NCBI GenBank assembly: GCA_004014935.1
Contig: CP025321.1
Location: 2,232,001 to 2,296,000, forward strand
DNA from: Saccharomycopsis malanga
Taxonomy: Eukaryota > Ascomycota > Saccharomycetes > Ascoideales > Saccharomycopsidaceae
DNA length: 64,000 bases
Direction: 5' to 3'
Positions within the stretch are counted from its first letter, which is position 1. Each line of letters starts with the position of its first letter. Shown in pieces: positions 39,369-50,597 of the stretch. Both the position numbers and the translations under genes were made by a program. The notes under the pieces are model-generated. The model was not told where the DNA came from, did no database searches, and saw only the letters and a program-made list of their open reading frames with translations.

Positions 39369-41210
39369 TCAGTCCAACAAATTAGCAATTGTGACTCTTC
39401 TACTTTGAGCACGGTCTGTATCATCGTCCTTTGGTGTAGGCAATGATGATTTTTCAGTGCTTGTTGAGGATTCTTCGGTAGGCATTGTAGTTTTAGACAG
39501 TTCTTGGTCTTTTACGAATGTTTCAGAGGAATCATCGAGATATTTTGAGTCTGACATTACAATATCGCCATTATTCGCAGGTTTGCCGGATTTTGTTGGA
39601 TCAAATTCTTCGCGTAGATTATGACTATCAGAACGACTGAGCGATGCACTTGCTAAAGACAGGATTGAGTTATGGCTGCTATTTTTGTCGATGGTGGAGA
39701 AAGAGAAATTTGATTTGAAAATGCTTTTTTCAGGATTATTGATAGGAGGAGTGGTGGTGCCAGAGTAGAATGAGCCAGAACCATTTTTGATGCATTCAAA
39801 AGAAGATTTGTTTGCGAGGGACAGCACAGGTTCAAAGGAAGAAGCTTCGTTAGATACCGAGGACGCAAGAGGTGGTAAAGTGAGGGGAGGCTGTTGAAGA
39901 CTGTGTGTGGAGGAGTTTGTGCTGGCATTGAAATGTAAAGGAGGAAATGTATCTTTGTGGGGATGGTCTCTTAAAGCAGGGGCGTTATTATTTGGCAGGG
40001 TATTATACGAATGAGAAAGAAGAGTTGAAATGGAATGCAGAGGGGTTGAATATTTCAGGGAATTGTTGCTTATGGAATAAGCAGAATTACGTTTTCTCAA
40101 CGCAAGAGGCTTGTTATTGAAAGTAGCCGATGCAGAAGAAGCATTACTGGTGAGGCAATCGGCAAGAGAAGATCTACGAGATGCACTGTTGGATGTTAAG
40201 GAATCGTTGCTGGAATAGGCATCAAACGAGATGGAGCTGTTTCTAGAATTGGAAAGAGAATTTGGAGAAGGCAGAAAATAGCCTGGAGTGACTATGGTGG
40301 CCGCAGAATGTCTTCTGCTTTCGAGAAGTCTTCTTTTTGAGCTACTGAGGTAATCTGGGTCGTAATGGCCGCTATATAGATTGGATGGCAAGCTTGGCAA
40401 GGTTATTCCCGATGGACCGTTGGAATTAAGAGGAGCAGAAGGAGATGCCTGTGATATTGGTGGTCGGGAAGCTTGAGTGAATGTAAAAGAAGCCGATTGT
40501 TGAGATATTGCTGGCAACACAACAGGGGGCTGCAATTTCGAACTGGATGTCGATGGATACGTGGGAATCGAGCTGGCAGAGAAATGAGAAGGTTGTGCTG
40601 GTCGCTGCAGTTGGGTTAAAGGCGGGAGTATTGGTTGGTCCAAAGGATTTTGAGGAGGAGCATTTGAAGGAATAGGCTGTTTAACAGTTTGAGAAATACT
40701 CTGCTGCTGCTGCTGCTGCTGCTGCTGTTCAGCATAATGATGGAGATATTGTTCTTGCTGAAGATTAGCTTGAGCAGAAGCTCTTCTTCTTCGATTGGCA
40801 CCTCCGTTCCACCAGTTCTTGATTGCATTATCAGAACGGCCGTTGAGATGACGAGCAATCTCAGCCCATCGTTTGCCATAGCGTTTGACTAAATCTTCAA
40901 TGTAAGCACCTTCTTCGGGAGTTATAGGGGACCGGTTGAGAGACGGTTTCAAGTTCTGATGGTACCGTTCACGACACTGTTTAGCAGTGCGGCTTCCCAA
41001 AAGACTGGATATTCTGACCCATTTGGTGGGCCCGTAAACAGCAACAAGCTCCATAAGCTTGCGGTCCTCATCGGGCAGCCAAGGGCCTCTTTTGATAGGT
41101 GCCTGGGGGTTCTGGTCTTCGTCAGGAGTGTCGGAGTTCAGCATGGTATTGGATGAGTCTTTGGTAGCGTGGAGATTGTAGCTCATAACAAATGGTTTTG
41201 AACTTGTCAT
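39369..41210 (-). CDS. R2R3-type Myb transcription factor, FlbD/Rca1-like
   Basis: A 613-residue protein. Two Myb repeats lie at about residues 41-137: RGPWLPDEDRKLMELV, YGPTKWVRISSLLGSRTAKQC, RERYHQNLKPSLNRSPITPEE, GKRWAEIARHLNGRSDNAIKNWWNG, then RRRR. This is close to fungal FlbD/Rca1, which controls development in filamentous ascomycetes. The remaining 470 residues are low complexity, rich in Ser, Asn, Pro and poly-Gln, ending with a conserved-looking SRRVTIANLLD. The first ATG is at 41210; nine upstream in-frame codons lack an ATG. A 4.8 kb region without genes lies upstream, as is often seen for developmental regulators. Confidence 0.88.
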   Translation of the reverse strand: MTSSKPFVMSYNLHATKDSSNTMLNSDTPDEDQNPQAPIKRGPWLPDEDRKLMELVAVYGPTKWVRISSLLGSRTAKQCRERYHQNLKPSLNRSPITPEEGAYIEDLVKRYGKRWAEIARHLNGRSDNAIKNWWNGGANRRRRASAQANLQQEQYLHHYAEQQQQQQQQQSISQTVKQPIPSNAPPQNPLDQPILPPLTQLQRPAQPSHFSASSIPTYPSTSSSKLQPPVVLPAISQQSASFTFTQASRPPISQASPSAPLNSNGPSGITLPSLPSNLYSGHYDPDYLSSSKRRLLESRRHSAATIVTPGYFLPSPNSLSNSRNSSISFDAYSSNDSLTSNSASRRSSLADCLTSNASSASATFNNKPLALRKRNSAYSISNNSLKYSTPLHSISTLLSHSYNTLPNNNAPALRDHPHKDTFPPLHFNASTNSSTHSLQQPPLTLPPLASSVSNEASSFEPVLSLANKSSFECIKNGSGSFYSGTTTPPINNPEKSIFKSNFSFSTIDKNSSHNSILSLASASLSRSDSHNLREEFDPTKSGKPANNGDIVMSDSKYLDDSSETFVKDQELSKTTMPTEESSTSTEKSSLPTPKDDDTDRAQSRRVTIANLLD

Positions 41211-41344
41211 GGAATTTTCACGATATAAAGCGACCACGACGCTCTTTTAGTCTTTTATATTCAAACTTGTTTGATTTGCTTGGATAATCTGTCGTTTTCT
41301 TGAATATCACAACCCTCTACTTTTCAATGTTCTATATTGATATG

Positions 41345-41455
41345 GCAAAAATGCCCTTTCAGTATATCTCGAAATGTAAAAGCAAATATGCCCTTTCAGT
41401 ATATAATGTAAAAGCAAAAAATGCCCTTTCAGTATATCTCGAAATGTAAAAACAA
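41345..41455. repeat. tandem repeat in the Myb-gene promoter
   Basis: Three units containing ATGCCCTTTCAGTATAT, CTCGAAATGTAAAAGCAAA and close variants, 135-245 bp upstream of the start codon. Confidence 0.85.
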
Positions 41456-44075
41456 AAAATGGACAAAATGCGTTGCGAACGAACGGAAATATTGGTAGCA
41501 GCGCTGGATGGATAAAGCAAGATGGAATATAATCGGAAACAATAACAAAAAACAAGTGGATCCAGGCCGTTTGAATCCTCGAAGAAGGTTTTATTTTTTT
41601 TAATTTCCGGGATGGGTGGAGTATATTTACAACGGTGGTATTCCAACGGTGAATAACGGCTGTAATCTACAAAAGGCCCCAATAGATTGTATTTAAACGG
41701 GTGTGTGAGTAGAGAGCCAGTGCAATTAAAAAGAAAAAAACCAAAAAAAAAGTCAGTGTAGGACATGGGAGACCGAAGGGAAAAGGACACCTTCCCTATA
41801 TGGAAGGGTTTTACTTTTACAGACTGGTAGGTATCAAGAGAGTCGCTACGGCTCTTGGTGCCGAAAGAGTTTATTTGTTAGTTGCAGCACACTAGAGAAT
41901 ACGAGATGATACATTTGTGATAATGATAGTGTGAAATTTCATAATCTTAGCAATCACATATTGCAATGTTTGTAGATGTTTTGTTTTTTTAGCTGGACAA
42001 TTTGTTGAGAGACAAAACAAATTAAGGTTCAGCGGGTGTGGCTATTTATTTTTTTCTTGTTCAAACTGTTTTGTTTTCTCTATTTTGCGGGTGGTGGTGA
42101 GACTTGATCATATTATGACCAATAATAACATTAGGCCTTGCTATTGTTGCTGTTATTATTGCTATCAATATTCGTATAATCTTTCGTTCAGTTTCATTAC
42201 TGATTCTTACTAAAGATCATTCTCCATTCTCTTACATGTCCCTACGTAATTAGTGTACAACCATTAACAATGTCTAACCAACAACCATGTTCTACTCGTA
42301 TCTCATGCATCTCGGGCTATAAAACGTTCGATGCAGTGTCATTTCAAAGACATTCTTCCAATTATTGGGCACCAACAGATCCGCACTGTCCATAAGTTTG
42401 TAATTTGGGTTATTGTAGATCATATTGCTCCGTTTGCGGTTAGGATTGTAGCCAGGGTTCCCGCCTTTAACAGATAATTCCAAACTTTGTTACTCTATAC
42501 AACTTGTTACAAATACCCTATTCATTGGCCTCTTAATACTCAATATTAACTCCTACCCTCACACCACACGTCCTGAAATTCGTATTGCGCATGGTTGCGC
42601 GTCCCCACGCAGCCTCCCACATGCCTTTCTCAATTAGTCAATCCCTCCAATAACTCATTGCAGCCCCCAATTAATGCAAGGGCTTCGAACACCGCGCACC
42701 AATCACAGGGCTTGCACTTTTAAGAACCGCTAGTGTGCTGCAGTGACACATCCTGACCATTTCACTATTAATAAACCAACAACGTTAGTTGCTGGGTTCG
42801 TCCGTAATTGGGATGCTCTACTGTTATTAGTCTGGTGTTAGTGTCGAGCTAAATATATGGTGTTAGGATGGTCCTATTTCAAGTCCGTTACCGGGTCCTT
42901 GTGTTGTAATTTTTATCATGTTACTTGTAATAATAGTTTCTCTACATTAGTATTGAGATTGTTTAATGTTGGTGGTTTTAGTTGGCATTTACAAACCATT
43001 TCCTTGTCTTTATAAAACTTTTCGATTTTTAAATGTACCTATAACGAGCGATTTATTCGCACTGTATCATATTCAGGGCCTACAACCCTTAAACCCATCG
43101 ATAGTCACTACTGTAGATCTTGTTTAGCCCTGTCACACAAACTAACTTATTAGTCCTGCTTTTACCTCATATATTTAGCTCACTTACATGGGATTTGGGT
43201 TTCAAAAAAAGCCGTCTATCGCTTATAAATTCAGCATGCTGCCAAGCTTCTCTGTACAATCATCTCAAACAATATACGAAGATATCCACACTACCATTCT
43301 AAGTTAACTTCATAAATCCTATGTAATCATAGCGTGTCTTTATTTTTAAAGTCAAGCAAAATAACCAAATAATGAATCTAGTCTGACCCTAACAGCACTT
43401 AATATACGAAAGCACTACATTGTTCAACTGCCAATAATCCGCCTCGTATTACTACTTGTAAACAAGTAGTAGCTCCTCAAAGTATCGCGTACTAACTATT
43501 GTTTTCGTTAGAAATAAAATTGGCTTGGCAAAATCCGTCTTTGGTGATTTAATTCCCGCAACAATCTTCCACCTTGCCAGGATCCATGATTTTTCAATCA
43601 AAATTTCCGTTTTAAAATAAGCTTTTCTTAGCTGGGTCTTTGTTAATAGTAATATGATTAATAAACTCATGTTGTTTATTAAAGCAATTGCCCTTGGCTT
43701 ATTTATCCTGAGCTTTAATTTTTTTTTTTTTTTTTTTTTTTTGAAAGAATGGAACCTGAGCAAATGTCTGTCTGAGACATAACTTAGATCCCAATTTTTA
43801 CATGTTTCTCGCGGTTCTTCAATCGAGAGAGTAAATAATACTTGAAATATTGATCAGGATATATAAGTTTCTCCTCACTGGCATCTGGCAAAAATTAGTG
43901 CGTATACACCGCACTTAGCTTTATCCTACTCTCCTAGAGATAGCTGTACTATATTCCTATTTTTCATTCTTTTTCAGATAGTAGACAAAACGCATCTTTT
44001 AATGAATAATTTGGATAACATTCACCTGAAGCAGATGGTGTTAGGCATGATTACATCAACAGTTTTGATTGAATT
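41456..44075. other. long gene-free region
   Basis: About 2.6 kb with no supported gene. It holds a moderately G+C-rich patch with CCAAT words (42540-42760) and a poly(T) run of about 33 bp (about 43709-43741). It may hold distant control elements of the Myb gene. Confidence 0.5.
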
Positions 44076-44183
44076 GATTTTTATTCCGGTTTCGTATTGG
44101 GTTTCGGTTTTGCCTTTATCGGCTATAAGCTTATCCGACCTTTCGAAAAAAATGCATTGACCGCTAAATCTCCCTTCTTATAA
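44076..44183 (+). pseudogene. C-terminal relic of an FCY2-type permease
   Basis: Translates to DFYSGFVLGFGFAFIGYKL and IRPFEKNALTAKSPFL, then a stop. It parallels the last residues of the intact FCY2 in this window (ELGFGFSFIGYNLVRPFEKKYIGR). The frame is closed upstream and the remainder of the gene is gone. It is a degraded paralogue, about 11 kb from the intact gene. Confidence 0.75.
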
Positions 44184-44221
44184 TTAATAATAGTTGTGTG
44201 ATTCTAGTATTATTCCCAACA

Positions 44222-45340
44222 ATACTGATCTACTGATCTCATGGACAAATCAATTCAAAGCGTGATGTCATCACAGATTATCCAATAACTCTTTAATCTC
44301 TGCTCATACAATTAGCAAAAGTCGGTTGTATTAATTGCCAAAATATTATTCAAAACATAAAGAAATTCTCTCTCTAAAACCGAAATATGGCTATATGCCC
44401 TTACTATTGCCAAGTGGCCAAGTTGGATAGACTATGCGCCACACAAAATAGTGCATAATAGTGCATAATAGTGCAGAAAAACAAGTGTGGCGTTCCTCAC
44501 TTGGGGTTTTGGTCCTCAATTCGCGCTGTTGATGTTTTGGAGTATTCATCAAACATTTTATTGAATTAAATCTATGTTATCCATGTTAATTTGTTTTGAA
44601 AAGGCATACTCTAACATCCTGAATTTTTTTGCCATATTATGGTGTTATTTATAATAAAAATAAATAATATGTTCAAAAGATTGTTTGATATAATGGAAAA
44701 CTGTCAATTTTGGCAAAAAATTGATTCTTTTAAGTCATATTATGAAGTCTTTACAGCAAACCAAACCATACAAAAATTGTATTTGTATACTCTTTGAATC
44801 GTAAAGCTTTATAACATGTACTTTGTTTTGAGCTTAGGCTTTTACATAATATTTAATAGAGAGAAAGTATCATCTTGTCAAAATTAACACATAATTTGTT
44901 AAAAATCGTGTTTTGCACCACTCATAAAGACTTTCTTTATTTCTTGGTGGTATTCCATAGTTCTTTAGTTTCTTTAGTTTTACTTATGCTTTTTTTCAAG
45001 GTTTTGATGAGCTTTATTCTAAAGAAACCCACATCCCAAGATCTAAAAAAATATTTTTAATTATAGGTTCTTTAGAAGCTTACATTTGGTAATAACAATT
45101 ATATATTGTCAAAATACCATATTTCAGCTGCCACTATACATTCAATATTTTATTGGGCTCGGTATAGCATAATGTGCTTATAAATAAGCTTTATACCTCT
45201 GTCCATGGGAGTCCGTTCTAAAAAACTTCTACTCCTATTCAACAAAATGATACAAATGTTTTGATGTTAAATTGAGTTTAGTTTTCTGTTTTTTCATTAA
45301 TCTAGTTTCTGATTTGTTTTTTTTTGATGGTATTGTTTTA
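44222..45340 (+). repeat. repeat C copy 4, about 1.1 kb, near complete
   Basis: Begins near ATGGACAAATCAATTC and has the tRNA-like segment at about 44413-44530. The A box is TGGCCAAGTTGG and the CGCCACAC/GTGTGGCG arms are perfect. Between the arms lies a small tandem ATAGTGCATAATAGTGCA. The long AT-rich body shares AAATTGATTCTTTTAAGTCAT and CATAATGTGCTTATAAATAAG with copy 2. No coding potential. Confidence 0.75.
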
Positions 45341-45404
45341 CCAATATCAACAATAATATTGCTTAATGAGTGAGTAGTTGTTATTATTGAAAAGCATGAC
45401 AAAA

Positions 45405-45550
45405 GCAGTCAGCCTCTGGGACAAATGGCAGGCCCAAAGGCGAGAAGACTATGGTCAAAAGGAAATGGTTGGGCCTTACCAAGTCTCTTTAGACATGTAT
45501 AGAAACCTGATATTTACTGATCTTGAAATATATGTTATTATTTTATTTTA
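45405..45550 (+). repeat. SINE-A copy, diverged
   Basis: The body from GCCTCTGGGACAAATGGC through GGTTGGGCCTTACCAAGTC and CTTGAAATATATGTTATTATT. Most of the head is lost. Confidence 0.6.
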
Positions 45551-45629
45551 TTGATAAATGTGCCTCGAAGAATAAGAACTAAGCACTAGAAATCTTTCAC
45601 AGATGTTTTTACAATGCCAAAGTTTACAA

Positions 45630-45637
45630 TTTGCCAC
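45630..45637 (-). promoter_or_regulatory. possible PACE (Rpn4-type) element, PRE9 promoter
   Basis: TTTGCCAC is the reverse complement of GTGGCAAA, eight of the nine bases of the proteasome-associated control element (GGTGGCAAA). It lies about 390 bp before PRE9, rather far, so the call is tentative. Confidence 0.3.
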
Positions 45638-45889
45638 GTTAAACAAACATAATAGATCTTGATGACATCAGAACATTTAAAACGGATAAATATTTCCATT
45701 GAAATACTCCAGTACGCACATACTACACAATAATTAAATGATCGAAACAGACGTTACAAAAAATCTCAATACTATCAGTCACTTTAATATTAGTAATATC
45801 ATTAATATCATTAATATCATTAATATCAGTCACATTAATAACATTTAATATCATTCACTTCAATATACCCTGTTGGAAAAATATAGTGT

Positions 45890-45897
45890 CCGGGTAA
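45890..45897 (-). promoter_or_regulatory. Reb1-type site, PRE9 promoter
   Basis: CCGGGTAA (TTACCCGG on the minus strand), 133 bp before the PRE9 start. A tandem of ATTAATATC units lies just upstream (45785-45850). Confidence 0.45.
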
Positions 45898-46026
45898 CAT
45901 CCACTGGTACGAAATGTTCAGTAAACCAATATCAATACTATACAAGACAGGTAATTGATGGCCATCGAGGATACAAGAAACCAGTTTTTGCATCATTATA
46001 CAGTTGAAACACACAATTTGGTATAA

Positions 46027-46889
<863 letters not shown>

Positions 46890-47047
46890 CATAACTAGTC
46901 TCATATAAGTTGATTATTGTTCTATTGTTACTCTATCGTAGTCTTACTGTAGGGCACGTGAGTGCAAAATTAAACAATCTTATAAGAAGAATGTAGTGTA
47001 TTTATCAGTGTACTTACTATATCCAACCAACATGTAGACCCATAATA

Positions 47048-47470
47048 ATGAAGCCATATATAACGAAGGCGAACATTGCGGTTGGCTACACAACCCCAAA
47101 GTTCCCGGCGCTCACATGGCAGTTCACCAGTGATGCCTATGACTCCCAGTATCTTTTCTACGCAAAGGATATATGGAAGTTTACATTGTTCTGGACCCTT
47201 ATCTTTTTTGTAGCCTTCTATTTCACAGCAGGACTGATTGCCGCAATGTGCCAGAGGAGCTTTTTCAATGGACTAGGAATCATTGTAGTATATGTGCTCT
47301 GGGGCTCGTTCCAGGCATTCACTTCAGGGTCGATAGTAGGTCTCCTTTTGGCCGCAACTTACAAGACTGGCTCGTTAACCATGAATACTTGGATCCCTTT
47401 TGTCTGGGGAATAGCGCAGATTCTTTATGCCGTGGTTCTGAGCTATTCAATGACTTCTGTTATTCTTTAG
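47048..47470 (+). CDS. TMEM170-like small membrane protein
   Basis: A 140-residue protein with three predicted membrane spans: IWKFTLFWTLIFFVAFYFTAG, IIVVYVLWGSFQAFTSGSIVG, and IPFVWGIAQILYAVVLSYS. The pattern W..FWtL...(6-8)..aGL, a central glycine-rich span, M.tWIP..WG..Q fits the TMEM170 family, whose human members shape ER sheets and the nuclear envelope. It lies 158 bp behind PRE9 on the same strand. The family call is by pattern only. Confidence 0.6.
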   Translation: MKPYITKANIAVGYTTPKFPALTWQFTSDAYDSQYLFYAKDIWKFTLFWTLIFFVAFYFTAGLIAAMCQRSFFNGLGIIVVYVLWGSFQAFTSGSIVGLLLAATYKTGSLTMNTWIPFVWGIAQILYAVVLSYSMTSVIL

Positions 47471-47616
47471 GGTGGATTGGATTTTTTTGTTAGTTGTTTG
47501 TATAAGGTGCTATAAATTCATGCTATTTAATATATTCGATGTAAGATTTTGCTATTTAATATATTCAGTTAAAAATCATCTATTCAATATAACAAGATTA
47601 TGCTATATATATCCAA

Positions 47617-47948
47617 TGTAAGATTGTAGCATTGGTGGTAAACTTCTATATGCTTTTACTCCTACAGTCTGATCGTCTAGATACTTAAACTCCCTTATTC
47701 TATTTATTAATTCTTATTTGCTAGATTTATCTGGCAATACTCAAGCCATTGACATTTCCTATTTTCGTCATGTTTACAAGTCCACACAGTGGTATATAGC
47801 CTTCAATTACCCTTTTGGGTGTCACACTGTTCTAATCACTATTTGGGACTCTGTTTCCTCCTTTATTTTAGACTTCTTCTATCATTTTATGTAGCGAGTT
47901 ACGTTTTTACCCATTCTCCGTTCAATACAGCCCCATCTCAATATTACA
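47617..47948. repeat. repeat B copy, about 332 bp
   Basis: Bounded by TGTAAG and ATTACA, so TGTAA/TTACA inverted ends. It contains ACTCAAGCCATTG, GTCCACACAGTGG, CACTGTTCTAATCACTATTTG, CTCCTTTATTTTAGACTTC and TCCGTTCAATACA. In reverse orientation it has TATA-like and AATAAA words. It could be a solo LTR, but no target duplication is evident. The rest of 47471-48347 is AT-rich with a local repeat of TGCTATTTAATATATTC. Confidence 0.6.
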
Positions 47949-48347
47949 AAGGCTAATCAATATATTAAATATAGAATAAAATTCTCCTATTTAATATAAT
48001 CGATATGTAACTATGCTATTTTGCTTTTTCACCTAATTACCGAGTCTCTTTACAAGTTGTTTGATTTCATTTTACAACAATCAACATAAAACATACTCAT
48101 TTAATCTTGCAACATATAATTCTTTTGCTATAAAAACCAAACACATTATTTTACCAAAATCATACATTTAATCTGATGTATGATTCTCTATATCTGATAT
48201 TATTATAAACTTCTATTTTACCAGCATGGCTCGATGCCTCATCGAGGGCTTTTTTCGCTCATCTACTTTTTCATCTGCCAAATTTGCCCACTCTAAATTA
48301 TATACAAATTTTCAACATGTTTGAATACTTGGTAAATTGAGTCAACC

Positions 48348-49559
48348 ATGTTGAAACAAGCCATATTAGCTGATTTCAAATACTTTATTATTAGACATGA
48401 TAGTTTGCCAAAATGTTTAGTTAAGACAAGATCGTTTACCAAATGCACTGTGCCATATCAAGATAATTCAAAATTATATGTTTCTGATTCCATAAAACAG
48501 CTACGACAAGCTCTTCTTGCCAAAAAGGCAGATCCAGATACTCCTAACCAAGCAAGCTCAACATCTAGTAAGTCTAAGAAGAAGAAAAGTGCCAAAACAA
48601 CTAGCCAGGTGACAGCAGAATCGTTGTTTAAAAAGTTCAAGAGTGAATTCCAGGCAGTACCTGAGCTGGAATTTGATAGATCGTCTACTAGTAGTTTCTT
48701 CAACAATGCAAAAGTGACCTTATTATGGACAGTGGACAAGTTTGAAAATATACCCAGTGAAAAGGCTCGATTGGAAAACGAGCAGCGGGTCGCTCAAGAA
48801 GCTCAGCAGTATGAAGAGTCATTTGAGGTGTCATCCGATATTCTGGTTGGTGATTTGGGCAAACAGGAGAATCCAGTTGCGGTTGAGCAGAAATCTGATG
48901 AAGATAAAACTCTATTCCATAGAAAAAAAGACAAGATACATCCTGAATTACTCAGGAATCTTCCCGAAGTTGTATTTATAGGCAAGTGCAATGTAGGAAA
49001 GTCTAGTCTTTTAAACTCTATTTGCACTAGTCTCTCCAAACGAGAAAGCGATGATTATGCACATGCCTCCAGTAAGGCTGGATTTACACAGACCATCAAC
49101 TGTTTTAACTTGGGAAACAAGCTCAGAATTATAGACACGCCAGGATATGGCGTCCGAGCTACTAAAAAACAAGGCGAAGAGATTATCAAGTATTTAGTGA
49201 ATCGAAAGGAACTTCGCAAAATTTACTTGCTAATCAACGCAAACCACGGTTTTACAGATAACGACTTGCAAATCATCATCGGATTACTCACAGAGAAAGG
49301 CCTCGCATATAGTGTCATTTTCACCAAGGTAGATAAGCTCAGACATCCTGAGATTATCAGCAGTACAATCAAAGAGTTTGAAGCATTCATGAAAGAAAAC
49401 GACATTCACATTTTGCCCGAGTACTTGTTCTCAAGCTCTCTTGCAGATAAAAAGAAGAAGACCAGAAGACAGGGCATTACAGAGATTAGATACGATATTC
49501 TCAAGAGTTGTGGGATGGCTACACTGATAAGACTTGGCAAGAATTCCAAAAAGGAGTGA
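48348..49559 (+). CDS. MRX8: EngB-type mitochondrial GTPase Mrx8
   Basis: A 403-residue protein. The N-terminal 30 residues are rich in Lys, Arg and Phe and fit a mitochondrial presequence. A poorly conserved charged region runs to about residue 200. Then comes a TRAFAC/EngB GTPase domain: G1 GKCNVGKSSLLNSI, G2 AGFTQTINCF, G3 DTPGYGVRA, G4 TKVDK, G5 SSSLAD. EngB/YihA proteins assist large-ribosomal-subunit assembly, and yeast Mrx8 (YDR336W) is a mitochondrial member. It is longer than the 314-residue yeast protein because of the N-terminal region. The start is the first ATG in frame (48348). Confidence 0.9.
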   Translation: MLKQAILADFKYFIIRHDSLPKCLVKTRSFTKCTVPYQDNSKLYVSDSIKQLRQALLAKKADPDTPNQASSTSSKSKKKKSAKTTSQVTAESLFKKFKSEFQAVPELEFDRSSTSSFFNNAKVTLLWTVDKFENIPSEKARLENEQRVAQEAQQYEESFEVSSDILVGDLGKQENPVAVEQKSDEDKTLFHRKKDKIHPELLRNLPEVVFIGKCNVGKSSLLNSICTSLSKRESDDYAHASSKAGFTQTINCFNLGNKLRIIDTPGYGVRATKKQGEEIIKYLVNRKELRKIYLLINANHGFTDNDLQIIIGLLTEKGLAYSVIFTKVDKLRHPEIISSTIKEFEAFMKENDIHILPEYLFSSSLADKKKKTRRQGITEIRYDILKSCGMATLIRLGKNSKKE

Positions 49560-49973
49560 GAAATATCATTTTTGTACGGAGTAAATATTAAAATTTGATA
49601 TTTGTAGATTAAATTGTCACTATATTTGTAAAAACTACCTTTTACTTTGATATTCTCAAATGTAGCTCAAAACATGGGCGAAAGTGAAATTCGGGGTTCC
49701 ATCATTGCGACCACTGGATTGCGTTTAATAAAACCACGATATATACTTTCAAGGACTTGCATTTAATCAAACAACCATATATACTCTCAAGGGCTTACTT
49801 GATAGTACTCGTCTGTTAATAAGTCTTTAACCCTTCATTCCAACTCAAAAAATGGTTGATAACATTATACATGGGGTTTTCTTATTATCTATAACATATC
49901 GTTGAATCCTTTGTTAGTGGCATTTTGCAAAATATAAGCACATTTCAAGCGTCGCTTTCTGTAGTACACTTAA

Positions 49974-50379
49974 TAATAGTAATAATATATTCCGAGCCTA
50001 GTACATAACTGTATCATTGACGGCAAAATTGTATATGCAAACAATACAAACTCATATTAATATTACAATACCACTTTGGTATGTACGCGATGTCTAAGGG
50101 GAGTTGATAAAACTCAGTGGGGTAAACCCCAATGATGCCCTGTTGATCATAATCTTCTCACCAAATTAGTCGAAAATAAGCACTAGATCTAGGTTCACGA
50201 CATGTTTTAGACTGTTATGCTTGCTTGTTCAGCATCGTAAAAAGTCATTCTTTTGAAAATCAAACCCATGTTCCTGTTAAGGTCTTTCCCTCTTCTCTCA
50301 AAGTGCTATCTGCTAAACTATCCTTGTTCTTTTCTTCTGGAGCACTAAACACTAAACACTGAGCCATCCAGCCCAGTGG
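49974..50379 (-). repeat. SINE-A copy, full length, interrupted by a repeat B end
   Basis: On the minus strand: head with extra module (50270-50379), degenerate B box, complete body, then an interruption of about 60 bp carrying the repeat B terminus (CAATACAAACTCATATTAAT). The SINE end (rc of AATAATATATTCCGAGCC) follows. It is about 220 bp behind the CDC27 stop and in the same orientation. The remainder of 49560-50597 has no recognised gene. Confidence 0.8.
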
Positions 50380-50597
50380 ACGTACACTCGGTGTATTATA
50401 TAGAGTATTGAATTTAATCATGTCAATTTTTAAATATTACTCAGCATCAATCAACTCTTTGGTATGGTTGAGCTATTGCCTCACTCTCATTTACAATCTT
50501 CCATACAATATAACCTGAATTCCCACCCTATTACAACACAAAACTCTACGCATGAAACATAAAAACCACCTTCTATTACAACACTTATACCCAGCTA

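Noticed and set aside
42292-42483. 63-codon minus-strand open frame in the gene-free region
   Set aside because: No recognisable family, no supporting promoter, and it lies in low-complexity intergenic DNA; probably chance.
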